Notes: generated from the letters alone by a model not told the origin. Shown: positions 1 to 7,858, counted from the first letter of the stretch. The stretch is 31,229 bases of DNA from CAJCIY01 sp036379355 (GCA_036379355.1 DASVGV010000065.1:1-31229), one strand, 5' to 3'. Made by a program: numbers and translations.

Positions 1-2
1 CC

Positions 3-221
3 GACGGCGGCCCTACGATCGACCACAACATGATCTTGTTGTGCTCGCGGCACCATCACCTCGTCCACGAGGGTGGGTGGGAGCTGCACGGCCCACCCAC
101 GAGTCTGACCTGGATCGCTCCCGACGGCCGTCGCTACGAGACCCCCTGCGCGACAGCCACAGTCCCCGCCTGGCCGAAGGACCTCCCCATGCTCGCGCCC
201 CTGTCACCGGCACCGTTCTGA
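3..221 (+). CDS. DUF222/HNH endonuclease (13E12-type), 3' end only
   Basis: This is the C-terminal part of a protein whose start lies left of the window. The frame is open from base 3 and ends at TGA 219-221, giving about 72 residues. It carries the end of an HNH nuclease domain: an Asp/Asn segment (DHNM), then CSRHHHLVHEGGWEL, which is the metal-binding C-x2-HH-x3-H pattern that closes the HNH fold in the actinobacterial DUF222 or '13E12 repeat' family. The tail of about 40 residues is Pro-rich. The same signature (CSHHHRLIHEGGWQL) occurs in the complete gene at 21411-22739, so the two are paralogues. Members of this family are often present in many copies in actinobacteria, and their role is not established. 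Because the N-terminus is missing I cannot tell whether the gene is intact. Confidence 0.85.
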   Translation, partial: DGGPTIDHNMILLCSRHHHLVHEGGWELHGPPTSLTWIAPDGRRYETPCATATVPAWPKDLPMLAPLSPAPF

Positions 222-398
222 CACCCGGTCCGTCACGGATCGACGTCGTCCGGACCCTCGTGACACCTGCGCTCACTCAGCCGTTCAGTCCGGTGCGGCC
301 ACGTCCGCGGCGGCCGCGCGTGCCCGCCCCGGCAGCAGCATGCCCGTACCTTGGACCGCTGTGGAGTCGTTCCTGCCAGCCCGCGGAGGCGCGCGGTC

Positions 399-1208
399 GT
401 GATCGCGTTCGTGCTCGGGGGCGGCGGCATGCTCGGCGCCGTCGAGGTCGGCATGCTGCAGGCGCTCGTCGAGGCCGACGTACGCCCCGACCTCGTCGTC
501 GGCTCGTCCGTCGGCGCGCTCAACGGTGCGGCCGCCGCAGCCGGCTTCGGGCCCGACACGGTCGGCGAGCTGGCCGAGATGTGGGAGCGCCTCGGCCGCG
601 GCGGCGTGTTCGCCGAAGGCATGCTCGGGCGCCTGACGAACCTCGCCCGGCACGGCACGCACCTGCACGGCAACGCCGGCCTGCGCGCCCTCGTCGAAGA
701 GCACCTGCCCGGCCGGATCGACGAGCTGCCGCTGCGCTTCCAGTGCGTCGCCGCCTGCATCGAGACGGCACGGGCGCACTGGTTCGACAGCGGGTCCACG
801 AGCGATGCGGTGCTCGCCTCCTGCGCCGTCCCGGGCCTGCTGCCGCCGGTGGAGATCGACGGCCGGCACTACCTCGACGGCGGCCTCGTGCACAGCATCC
901 CGGTCGGGCGGGCGATCGCGCTGGGCGCTCAGACGATCTACGTCCTGCAGGTCGGCCGGGTGGAGCAGCCGCTGACGCCGCCGCGCTGGCCGTGGGAGGT
1001 CGGCCTGGTCGCCTTCGAGATCGCCCGCCGGCACCGGTACGTCGAGGAGATGGGCGCCCTCCCGGAAGGGCTCGAGGTCGTCGTCCTGCCGTCGGGCGAC
1101 GAGCGCGCGCCGCTCGCGAACGTCCGCTACCGCTCCACCGGCCAGGTCGGCGCCCGGATCAGCGCGGCGTACGAGGCGTCCCGCCGTCATCTCGACGCGC
1201 GGGGCTGA
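399..1208 (+). CDS. Patatin-like phospholipase / lipid acyl hydrolase
   Basis: This is a predicted serine lipid hydrolase of the patatin (RssA-like) family, 269 aa, probably cytosolic or peripheral to the membrane. The nucleophile elbow GSSVG puts Ser at residue 37. The oxyanion-hole glycine loop GGGGMLG is at residues 7-13, and the catalytic Asp is in the DGG motif (Asp160), so the Ser-Asp dyad is complete. The start is taken as GTG 399 because GGAGG lies at 385-389 with good spacing and the protein then begins directly at the glycine loop; a TTG at 351 would add 16 non-conserved residues. The gene ends 3 nt before the PlsC-like acyltransferase, so the two are very likely co-transcribed. A hydrolase paired with an acyltransferase suggests phospholipid or neutral-lipid acyl exchange, but that is inference and the substrate is unknown. 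Confidence 0.9.
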   Translation: MIAFVLGGGGMLGAVEVGMLQALVEADVRPDLVVGSSVGALNGAAAAAGFGPDTVGELAEMWERLGRGGVFAEGMLGRLTNLARHGTHLHGNAGLRALVEEHLPGRIDELPLRFQCVAACIETARAHWFDSGSTSDAVLASCAVPGLLPPVEIDGRHYLDGGLVHSIPVGRAIALGAQTIYVLQVGRVEQPLTPPRWPWEVGLVAFEIARRHRYVEEMGALPEGLEVVVLPSGDERAPLANVRYRSTGQVGARISAAYEASRRHLDARG

Positions 1209-1211
1209 GCC

Positions 1212-2270
1212 GTGAGCGGCCCGGCCGGCTGGCTCCTCCGGCGCTTTCTCGCCCTGCCGCTGCTGCTCGTCCTGACCGCGGTGTTCGCGGTCGGGTGGCT
1301 GGTGGCCCTGGTCCTGACGGTGGTGAGCAGCCCCGTGATCGTGGCGGTGACGCGCCGCCGGCCCCGGGCCAGGGCGCTGCGCGTGGCGACGCTCGCGGTC
1401 GCGTACCTGGTCGTGGACTGCCTGTGCGTGCTGGCGTGCTTCGCCCTGTGGCTCGGCGCGGGCTTCGGCTGGCGGCTTCGCTCCCCGCGCTCCGTCCGCG
1501 CGCACCGAAGCCTGCTGCGAACGTTCCTGCAGACGCTGGTCTCCCTCGCCGGCCCCGTGTTCGGGTTCCGCGTCCACGTCCACGAGCCGACCCGCCACCC
1601 CGCCGACCTGCTCCGCGCCGACGGCGACCTGCCGATCCTCGTGCTGGCCCGGCACGCCGGGCCGGGCGCGTCGTTCGCGCTGGTGCACGTACTTCTCTCG
1701 CGCTACCGCCGCGACGTGCACGTCGTCCTCAAGGACACCCTGCGGCTCGACCCGGCGATCGACCTGCTGCTGACCCGGACGGGCTGCACCTGGATCCCGT
1801 CCCGGCAGCACGGCTCGGCCGACCTGGTGGAGCAGGCGGCCGCCGGCCTGCGCGGCCGTACGGCGCTGCTGCTGTTCCCCGAGGGCGCGGACTGGACGCC
1901 CGCACGCCACCTCGCCGCCGTCGCCAGGCTCCGGCGACGGGGCCGGTGGCGCCAGGCCTGGGAGGCGCTGCGGATGCCGCACGTGCTGCCGCCGCGGCCG
2001 GCCGGCACCCTCGCCGCGCTGCGGGCGGCTCCGAACGCCCCGGTCCTGATCTTCACGCACACCGGCCAGGACGACCTGCTCGACGCTGCCGCCGCCTGGG
2101 ACGCCCTGCCGCTGACCAGCCCGCTGCAGATGGCCTGGTGGTGCCCCACGGAACGCCCCGCGGCAGCGGACCTCGACGCCGTCGACGACTGGCTGCACGA
2201 CATCTGGGCCAACATCGACGCCTGGATCTCCGAGCAGCAGGCCCTCGACGCCGCGCAGCACCCGTCGTAG
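1212..2270 (+). CDS. PlsC-like acyltransferase, HX4D motif altered to HX4A
   Basis: This is a membrane-associated glycerolipid acyltransferase-like protein of 352 aa. Two hydrophobic stretches (about residues 12-45 and 63-90) precede a PlsC/LPLAT-type domain. Block I reads RHAGPGAS: His148 is present but the residue at +5, normally the Asp of the catalytic HX4D motif, is Ala153. Block III, FPEG, is intact at 222-225 (FPEGADWTPARH). The C-terminal third continues with the TGQDDL-like segment seen in actinobacterial homologues. The start GTG 1212 lies 3 nt after the patatin stop, which suggests translational coupling. Family knowledge says HX4D gives the general base that activates the glycerol hydroxyl; replacing Asp should reduce or alter activity, so the enzyme may be weak, use another acceptor or play a structural role. 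The end converges on the coiled-coil pair with a 13-nt gap. Confidence 0.85.
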   Translation: MSGPAGWLLRRFLALPLLLVLTAVFAVGWLVALVLTVVSSPVIVAVTRRRPRARALRVATLAVAYLVVDCLCVLACFALWLGAGFGWRLRSPRSVRAHRSLLRTFLQTLVSLAGPVFGFRVHVHEPTRHPADLLRADGDLPILVLARHAGPGASFALVHVLLSRYRRDVHVVLKDTLRLDPAIDLLLTRTGCTWIPSRQHGSADLVEQAAAGLRGRTALLLFPEGADWTPARHLAAVARLRRRGRWRQAWEALRMPHVLPPRPAGTLAALRAAPNAPVLIFTHTGQDDLLDAAAAWDALPLTSPLQMAWWCPTERPAAADLDAVDDWLHDIWANIDAWISEQQALDAAQHPS

Positions 2271-2283
2271 CGAGCGGCGGCGG

Positions 2284-2925
2284 TCAGGTCGCCTTGCGTA
2301 CCGCCTTCGAGGTCTCGATGGCGTGCTCGACGTCGTCGGCGGCGGCCTGGGCGTCCTGGGCCTTCGCTTCGGCAGCGAGGGCCTTCGACTCCTCGTCCAG
2401 CGCCGCGAGGGTACGGCTGCGCTCCGCGCGGTCGACCTGCTTCTCGCGCGCCGCTTCCGCCTCCTCGGCGGCCTGCTTGCGGGCGGCGGCCTGCTTCTCC
2501 GCCTGACGCGCCTGGGCGGCCGCCTTCTTCTCCGCCTGCGCCTTCCGCGCAGCCGCCCGCTTCTCCGCGGCGCGCGCCGCATCGCGGGCCTCCTCGGTCC
2601 GCTCCTCGTACTCCTGCTTCGCCTCGGCCTGCTCCTGCTCGGCGATCTCCTCGAGCGCCCCCGCCTTGCGCAGCTGCGCAAGCTTCTCCTGCCGCAGCCG
2701 GCTCCGCTCGACCAGCGCCGGGTCGCGCAGCCACTCACCGACGGTGCCCTCGACCGTCGCCTGCACGGACTCGAAGGCCAGCGCCGGCGGCCACTGCGCG
2801 TTGTCCTGCTGCCCGGTCGCCCGGGCGGCGAGCGTCACGGGCAGCCGGACGGTCCGCAGGTACAGGTCCAGCGCGGTCCGGGGCAGGACCTGCGCGCCGG
2901 ACGTCACGGTGCTGACGGTGCTCAT
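2284..2925 (-). CDS. Ala/Glu-rich coiled-coil protein, second gene of a coupled pair
   Basis: This protein of 213 aa has no signal peptide. Residues 1-75 look folded and conserved in type (an LDLYLRTVRLPVTLAARATG segment, then a WPPALAFESV segment and EWLRDPALVERSRLRQEKL). From about residue 75 to 200 it is a nearly uninterrupted charged helix made of Ala, Glu, Lys, Arg and Gln, a predicted long coiled coil. The start is ATG 2925, which overlaps the upstream gene's TGA as ATGA and is preceded by GAGGAGA. Similar proteins in actinobacteria are sometimes labelled translation initiation factor IF-2-like, almost certainly because of low-complexity similarity; I do not accept that name. Coupling to the CsbD-like coiled-coil protein suggests the two form a hetero-oligomer. 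The function is unknown; a stress or envelope scaffold role is only a guess. Confidence 0.75.
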   Translation of the reverse strand: MSTVSTVTSGAQVLPRTALDLYLRTVRLPVTLAARATGQQDNAQWPPALAFESVQATVEGTVGEWLRDPALVERSRLRQEKLAQLRKAGALEEIAEQEQAEAKQEYEERTEEARDAARAAEKRAAARKAQAEKKAAAQARQAEKQAAARKQAAEEAEAAREKQVDRAERSRTLAALDEESKALAAEAKAQDAQAAADDVEHAIETSKAVRKAT

Positions 2926-3434
2926 GCGCTCTCCTCGATCTGCTCGTCCAGCCGCTCGGCGGCGGCCTCGCACTGCTTGGCCTGGGCCTGCGCCCGCGCC
3001 GCGTCGGCGTCGGCCGCACGGCGCTCGCGCGCCGCCGCCGCGGTCTCCCGTACGGCGGCCGCCTTCTGCACCTGCTCGCCGCGCTCGGCCGACCGCTCCT
3101 GCTCGGCGGCCTGCGCCTCGGCGCGACGCTGCTCGGCGTCCTTCGCCCGCTCGATGTCGGTCTCACGGGCGTCGGCCGCGGCCTCGGCGGCGAGGCGCTG
3201 CCGCTCGGTCTCGATCTCGGCCTGCCGGGCCGCGGTCGCGGCCTCCGCCTTCTGCTGCTCGGCGGCGGCCTCCTGCTCCGCGGCCTGCGCGGCGAGGTCC
3301 GCCTTCTCGTGGTGGAGCTCCCCCTCGTGTCGCAACTGCTCGTTGCCGGTGACCGCTCCAGCCACCTGCTTGGCCGTCCCCTTCAACCGGTCCACCAGCC
3401 CACCGGATGAGGTCGTGTCGTGCGCGTCCGTCAT
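2922..3434 (-). CDS. CsbD-like protein with long coiled coil
   Basis: This is a protein of 170 aa. Residues about 14-48 (RLKGTAKQVAGAVTGNEQL, then RHEGE and more charged residues) match the pattern of the CsbD general-stress family: a helix-turn repeat with KG-AKQ-AG-VTGNEQL. The remaining 120 residues are an Ala/Glu/Gln/Arg-rich helix without Pro or Gly breaks, predicted to be a coiled coil; ordinary CsbD proteins are only about 60-70 aa, so this is an extended form. The start ATG 3434 has AAGGAG four nt upstream. Its stop overlaps the ATG of the next coiled-coil gene. CsbD in Bacillus is controlled by sigma-B; a GGGTAC at 3488-3493 could be a sigma-B/F-type -10, but no matching -35 is present. 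The function is unknown. Confidence 0.75.
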   Translation of the reverse strand: MTDAHDTTSSGGLVDRLKGTAKQVAGAVTGNEQLRHEGELHHEKADLAAQAAEQEAAAEQQKAEAATAARQAEIETERQRLAAEAAADARETDIERAKDAEQRRAEAQAAEQERSAERGEQVQKAAAVRETAAAARERRAADADAARAQAQAKQCEAAAERLDEQIEESA

Positions 3435-3487
3435 GAGGCTCCTTGCCGGTCTCCCTGCCGCGCCGTCGTGCGGGGCAGGTAGATCAC

Positions 3488-3493
3488 GTACCC
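3488..3493 (-). promoter_or_regulatory. Possible stress-sigma -10 element (GGGTAC) before the CsbD-like gene
   Basis: On the minus strand GGGTAC lies 53 nt upstream of the ATG of the CsbD-like gene. It fits the -10 half of the sigma-B/sigma-F-type consensus known from actinobacteria and bacilli. The expected -35 (G-N-N-T, 14-16 nt upstream) is not present: GCAC occurs at the nearest spacing. Support is therefore half a promoter plus the stress association of CsbD. Confidence 0.2.
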
Positions 3494-3627
3494 GCTCCGG
3501 GAGCAGCCGTGCCTCCTCGCGCTGTGGGGTCCGTCACGCCCGCGGGCCCCGAGACGACCATCACCGTGCGGCAACACGCTCGTTGACCCGCCGTACGATG
3601 TGTCCGCTTCTGTCGGGGGAGCCGCCC

Positions 3628-5466
3628 GTGCGCGCACGCAGGACCACACTCGCCGTCGTCGCCCTGCTGACCACGCTCGGCTGCGCCATCCCCGCGGCCG
3701 CCGCAAGCCATGCCGCGAGAACCGCCGCCGCGCCGGCGCCGGCCGTGCCCACGGCGCTGCCGCCCGCGACCTACCAGACCGTCGCGCAGGACGTCGCGAT
3801 CACCATGGACGACGGCGTGCAGCTCGCCGCGACGATCACCTTCCCGAGCCGGGACGGCAAGACCGTCGCGCCCGGCAGGTTCCCGGTCGTGTTCTCGATG
3901 ACCCCGTACGGGCGCAAGGCCATGTGCTCGTGCGGCGACCAGACGACGTACCCGAGCCGCGGGATCGTCTCGGCCGTCGTCGACACCCGCGGCACCGGCG
4001 GCAGCGAGGGCAACCTCGACGGCAACTACTTCTCCCCGCGGGAGGCGCGCGACGGCTACGACCTGACCGAGTGGTTCGGCACCCAGCCGTGGTCCACCGG
4101 CAAGGTCGGCATGATGGGCGGCTCGTACGTCGGCATCACCCAGTACCTCACCGCCGAGCAGCAGCCCCCGCACCTGGCGGCGATCGCGCCGCAGGTCGCG
4201 CTCGCCGACCTCTACCGCGACGGGTTCACCCACGGCGGCATCCCGAACATCTTCTTCGACGCGCAGTACATCGCCGTGCAGGGCGGCCCCGGACTCGCCA
4301 CCCCGAACGGGCCGAACCAGGTCCCGCTCACCGTCCAGGCGAAGATCGACCAGGTGCTGAGCACCCCGATCGCGCTCGCCTACCTCGCCCGGCCGAACGA
4401 CGACGCCTTCTACCAGCAGCGCTCGCCCTACTACCAGGCCGACAAGATCACCGTGCCGGTGATGATCCTCGACGGCTGGCGCGACGGGTTCATCCGCGGC
4501 GCGGTCGAGATGTACCACGCGCTCGCCGGGCGGACCGACGCGCCGACCTACCTGCACGTCGACCCGTGCACCCACAAGGGCTGCGGCGCGCCGTTCGACC
4601 CGGAGACGAACCCGTCGAACCTCGACGACGAGGCCGCGATCCAGTACGCGTTCCTCAGCCACTACCTCTGCGCGCCGACCGCCTCCTGCTACACGGCCAG
4701 CGTCGGCAGCCCGCCGGTCCGCTACTACGTGCAGGGCGCCGGGCACCAGCAGGACGCGCAGACCTGGCCGCCGACGAACCAGGCCCTGACCCTCTCGCTC
4801 GTCCGGCAGAAGATGACCGCCGCGCGGCCGGCCGCGACCGGCACCGAGAGCTACCGCACCAACCCGACGAGCGGGCTGTCGATGACGTTCGACGACTACG
4901 GCACGATGGCGGCGAGCCCGTACGTCCCGACCGACCAGCGGCTCGAGGACGGCCACGGCCTGACCTGGCGCACCGCGCCGGTGACCGCCCCGGTGACCAT
5001 CGCCGGGCCGACCGAGCTGCACCTCGTGGCGTCGTCCACCAGCACGGACACCGACTGGATCGCGAAGCTCGCCGACGTCGCCCCCGACGGCAGCGAGACG
5101 CTGATCAGCTCCGGCTACCTGCGCGCCTCGCAGCGGCAGCTCGACCCGGCACGCAGCCTGCCCGGCGCGCCGTACCACACGGACACCGACCCGCAGCCGC
5201 TCACGCCCGGGCACTTCTACGACTTCGACATCGAGATCTGGCCGACCGCGTACCACCTGGCGCCGGGGCACTCGTTGCAGCTGCGGCTGACCAGCATCGA
5301 CGTCCCGACGCACGCGCCGGTGGCCATCTCGCTCGACACCACCGCCCTGGGCTCGACCGCGCTCGAGGTCACGCCGCTGCTGCCCGCGACCAACACCGTC
5401 CGCGAGGGCGGCCCGGACGCGACGACGCTGCGGGTGCCGGTGCAGGGGGCGACCGGCGGGCTGTAA
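3628..5466 (+). CDS. Secreted CocE/NonD-family (S15, X-Pro dipeptidyl-peptidase-like) hydrolase
   Basis: This is a predicted secreted alpha/beta hydrolase of 612 aa that cleaves esters or N-terminal dipeptides. GTG 3628 is chosen because GGGGGAG lies just upstream and the product then opens with a classic signal peptide (basic RARR, a hydrophobic core, then Ala-rich cleavage sites near residues 24-28); ATG 3598 in the same frame would add 10 residues. The nucleophile elbow GGSYVG gives Ser166, Asp282 sits in LDGWRDG and His316 in PCTHKG, a full Ser-Asp-His triad. The C-terminal part from about residue 400 has the beta-sandwich (PepX C-terminal) features of the family. It stands alone, divergent from the CsbD-like gene. 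The substrate cannot be read from sequence; a cocaine-esterase label would be over-specific. Confidence 0.85.
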   Translation: MRARRTTLAVVALLTTLGCAIPAAAASHAARTAAAPAPAVPTALPPATYQTVAQDVAITMDDGVQLAATITFPSRDGKTVAPGRFPVVFSMTPYGRKAMCSCGDQTTYPSRGIVSAVVDTRGTGGSEGNLDGNYFSPREARDGYDLTEWFGTQPWSTGKVGMMGGSYVGITQYLTAEQQPPHLAAIAPQVALADLYRDGFTHGGIPNIFFDAQYIAVQGGPGLATPNGPNQVPLTVQAKIDQVLSTPIALAYLARPNDDAFYQQRSPYYQADKITVPVMILDGWRDGFIRGAVEMYHALAGRTDAPTYLHVDPCTHKGCGAPFDPETNPSNLDDEAAIQYAFLSHYLCAPTASCYTASVGSPPVRYYVQGAGHQQDAQTWPPTNQALTLSLVRQKMTAARPAATGTESYRTNPTSGLSMTFDDYGTMAASPYVPTDQRLEDGHGLTWRTAPVTAPVTIAGPTELHLVASSTSTDTDWIAKLADVAPDGSETLISSGYLRASQRQLDPARSLPGAPYHTDTDPQPLTPGHFYDFDIEIWPTAYHLAPGHSLQLRLTSIDVPTHAPVAISLDTTALGSTALEVTPLLPATNTVREGGPDATTLRVPVQGATGGL

Positions 5467-5524
5467 CACCACTCGCAGCAACCCCGCACGTTCGTCCGCG
5501 CCCGCGGCGGGGATCATTCAGCGT

Positions 5525-7684
5525 GTGTCGGGGTCCGAGGTCACGTCCTTCGAGCTGCCGCACCGACCCGACGCGGTCCGGCAGGCCCGCCGCTTCGTCG
5601 AGCGCCAGGTGGCCGGCTCGTCGGCCGCCGCCCGCCTCGACGACGCCACCCTCGTCGCGAACGAGCTGATCACCAACGCCTGCGAGCACGGTGCGCCCCC
5701 GGTCGTCGTGTCCGTCGCCGTGGCCGGCGAGCGGGTGCACCTCGAGGTACGGGACGCCAACCCGCGCCGCCCGGTCCGCCCGCTGGAGAGCTCCGGCAAC
5801 ATGACCGGCCGCGGGATCGCGCTGGTCGACCGTCTCAGCGCGCAGTGGGGAGTGCGCCGCGAGCCGGATGGCAAGAGCGTGTGGGCCGACGTCGGCGGCG
5901 TCCCGGACAGCCCGTCGCCCGCTCCCGCGGACGCGTCGGCCGAGTCCTGGGACGACGAGCGCGACGGCACCGAGCTGCACACCGTCGTGCTCGGCGACGT
6001 CCCGACCGACCTGCTGATCCAGGCCAAGGCGCACGTGGACAACATCGTCCGCGAGCTGACCCTCGCCGAGGCCGCCGGCGGGTCCGCGCACCTCGAGGTG
6101 CCGACCGGCCTGGCCCCGCTCGTCGAGTCCGTCGTCCACGGTTTTGCCGAGGCCCGCGACGCGATCAAACGGCAGGCGATCGCCGCCGCCGAACGCGGCG
6201 ACCCGCGGACCCGGCTCGTCCTGCGCCTGCCCCGCTCCGCCGCCGACGCCGGTATCGCCTACCTCGCCGGGCTCGACGAGGTCGACACCTACGCCCGCGC
6301 TGCCCGCATGCTGACCCTCGAGATGCCGCCCGAGCACCGGCTGTTCCGGCGCTGGTACGTCGGCGCGCTCATCGACGCCCTCCGGTCCGTCGACGGCCGG
6401 CTGCCTCCGGTCGAGGCCCGGCCGTTCGAGGACGTGCTCGTCGGGGAGGTCCGCCGGCTCACGGCCGCCCAGCGCGTGACCGACCGCGCGGCGCGGCTCC
6501 AGCGGGTCACCGCGGCGCTCGCCCGCGCCCGTACCCCCGAGGACGTCGCCGACGTCGTCGTCTCCGAGGGCGTCGTGGCCCTCGGCGCCTCCGGCGGGGG
6601 GCTGCTCGTACCGGACAAGGACGGCACCCACCTCGCCGTCCCCGGCGCCGTCGGCTACGGCGAGCGGCTCGTCGGCGTACTGCGCGGCGAGCTGCTCGAC
6701 GCGGAGCTGCCGGCGGCGACGGCCCTGCGTACCGGCGAGGCCGTCTGGTTCGAGTCCCGCGCCGAACGCGACGAGCAGTTCCCGCTGCTGCGCGGGTTCG
6801 AGGCCGAGACCATGTCGATGTGCGCCGTCCCGCTGATCGTCGGGGCCCGGCGGCTCGGCGCGCTCCGCTTCAGCTTCTCCTCGGTGAAGCTGTTCGACGA
6901 CGACGAGCGCAGCTTCGTCCTGGCCCTCGCCGCCCTCACCGCACACACCCTGCAACGCACCGAGATGTACGAGGCGGAGCGGCAGGCGGCGCTGGGGCTC
7001 CAGCGAGCCCTCCTGCCCGACCGTGTCGCGCAGGTGCCGGGCTGGCAGGCGGTGGCGCACTACACGCCCGCCGGCGGGCAGCAGGCCGGCGGCGACTTCT
7101 ACGACGTGTTCGCGGCCGGCGAGCACCACCTGGTCGCGCTGGTCGGCGACGTCATGGGCCGCGGTCTCGAAGCCGCCGCCGCCATGGGCCAGATCCGGTC
7201 CACCATCCGCGCGTACGCGCTCGACGACCCGGCGCCGGCGTCGGTCATGCGCCGCACGGACGCGTTCTTCGAGGCGCTCGCGCTGACCCAGCTCGTCACC
7301 GTGCTCTACCTGCTGATCGACCGGCGAACCGACGAGGTCACGCTGTGCAGCGCGGGTCACCTGCCGCCGCTGCTGTACGAGCCCAGCGGCACCCGCGTCG
7401 TGCCGATCGAGGTCGGGCTGCCGTTCGGTGTGGCGCGCGACGAGCGGACGGTCACGACCGTCGCCGTACCTCCCGGCTCGTCGCTGTTGCTCTACACCGA
7501 CGGGCTGGTGGAGCGGCCGGCCGAGGACATCGAGACCGGGATCGCCCGCGTCCGCAGCCTCCTCGACGACGAGCCGCCGCAGGCGACCGCCGCGTCGCTG
7601 GCACGGATCGCCGCCGCCGTGCAGGCGCCCGACCACGAGGACGACGTCACCGTCCTGCTCCTGGCCCGGACGGCGCAGGAGTAA
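5525..7684 (+). CDS. HATPase-GAF-SpoIIE (PP2C) phosphatase, stress/sigma-factor signalling
   Basis: This is a multidomain signalling protein of 719 aa. Residues 1-125 form an RsbW-like histidine-kinase-type ATPase: N-box ELITNACEHG at 47-56, a G1-like VRDANP segment and GRGIALVD. Residues about 150-320 are a mainly helical segment I do not recognise. Residues about 325-480 form a GAF domain, followed by a short helix and a SpoIIE/PP2C phosphatase from about 490 to the end, with metal-binding acidic residues in GGDFYD (about 523), GDVMGRG (about 541), TDGLVE (about 659) and EDDVT (about 706). The kinase and phosphatase activities of a partner-switching module are thus on one chain. Its likely target is an STAS anti-anti-sigma protein, none of which is encoded in the window. 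GTG 5525 is the start; the stop is TAA, 12 nt before the tRNA-Leu on the other strand. Confidence 0.9.
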   Translation: MSGSEVTSFELPHRPDAVRQARRFVERQVAGSSAAARLDDATLVANELITNACEHGAPPVVVSVAVAGERVHLEVRDANPRRPVRPLESSGNMTGRGIALVDRLSAQWGVRREPDGKSVWADVGGVPDSPSPAPADASAESWDDERDGTELHTVVLGDVPTDLLIQAKAHVDNIVRELTLAEAAGGSAHLEVPTGLAPLVESVVHGFAEARDAIKRQAIAAAERGDPRTRLVLRLPRSAADAGIAYLAGLDEVDTYARAARMLTLEMPPEHRLFRRWYVGALIDALRSVDGRLPPVEARPFEDVLVGEVRRLTAAQRVTDRAARLQRVTAALARARTPEDVADVVVSEGVVALGASGGGLLVPDKDGTHLAVPGAVGYGERLVGVLRGELLDAELPAATALRTGEAVWFESRAERDEQFPLLRGFEAETMSMCAVPLIVGARRLGALRFSFSSVKLFDDDERSFVLALAALTAHTLQRTEMYEAERQAALGLQRALLPDRVAQVPGWQAVAHYTPAGGQQAGGDFYDVFAAGEHHLVALVGDVMGRGLEAAAAMGQIRSTIRAYALDDPAPASVMRRTDAFFEALALTQLVTVLYLLIDRRTDEVTLCSAGHLPPLLYEPSGTRVVPIEVGLPFGVARDERTVTTVAVPPGSSLLLYTDGLVERPAEDIETGIARVRSLLDDEPPQATAASLARIAAAVQAPDHEDDVTVLLLARTAQE

Positions 7685-7696
7685 CCCACCCAAGCG

Positions 7697-7780
7697 TGCC
7701 CGGGGTGGGAGTCGAACCCACAACGCCCTCACGGGCCGCGGCTTTTAAGGCCGCTGCGTAGACCATTCCGCCACCCGGGC
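7697..7780 (-). tRNA. tRNA-Leu (anticodon UAA)
   Basis: This 84-nt gene is a class II tRNA with a long variable arm. The acceptor GCCCGGG pairs with CCCGGGC, with discriminator A. The anticodon stem GCGGC/GCCGC closes a CTTAAAA loop with anticodon TAA at 7745-7747. The T arm is GTGGG-TTCGACT-CCCAC. CCA is not encoded. It decodes UUA and is therefore the counterpart of Streptomyces bldA. Reading by eye I found no TTA codon in any gene called here, as expected where UUA is very rare. Confidence 0.95.
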
Positions 7781-7814
7781 CTGCGGGCAGCGTAGGGCCA
7801 GCCGCGTCCGTACC

Positions 7815-7858
7815 GTCACTCCGCGACGGTGTTGCACTGTCACTCCGCGACGGTGTTG
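7815..7858. repeat. Tandem 24-bp duplication at the 3' end of ndh
   Basis: The 20-mer GTCACTCCGCGACGGTGTTG occurs at 7815-7834 and again at 7839-7858, period 24. The right copy holds the last codons and stop of ndh (minus strand). The left copy repeats the same end, including a second TGA, directly downstream of the real stop, so it looks like a slip duplication of the gene's end. Confidence 0.85.

Noticed and set aside
285..2738. Very long open frames antisense to, or in other frames of, the real genes (for example minus-strand 285-2738 and plus-strand 18126-21401)
   Set aside because: They lie opposite well-recognised genes, are extremely Arg/Pro/Ala-rich and show no domain. Such frames arise because stop codons are rare at this GC content.
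2284..2925. Translation initiation factor IF-2 label for the coiled-coil protein
   Set aside because: There is no GTPase domain; similarity would come only from the charged Ala-rich helix typical of the IF-2 N-terminus.
3583..3600. TTGACC and TACGAT before the CocE-like gene as a promoter
   Set aside because: The two hexamers are only 5 nt apart, which cannot serve as -35 and -10 of one promoter.
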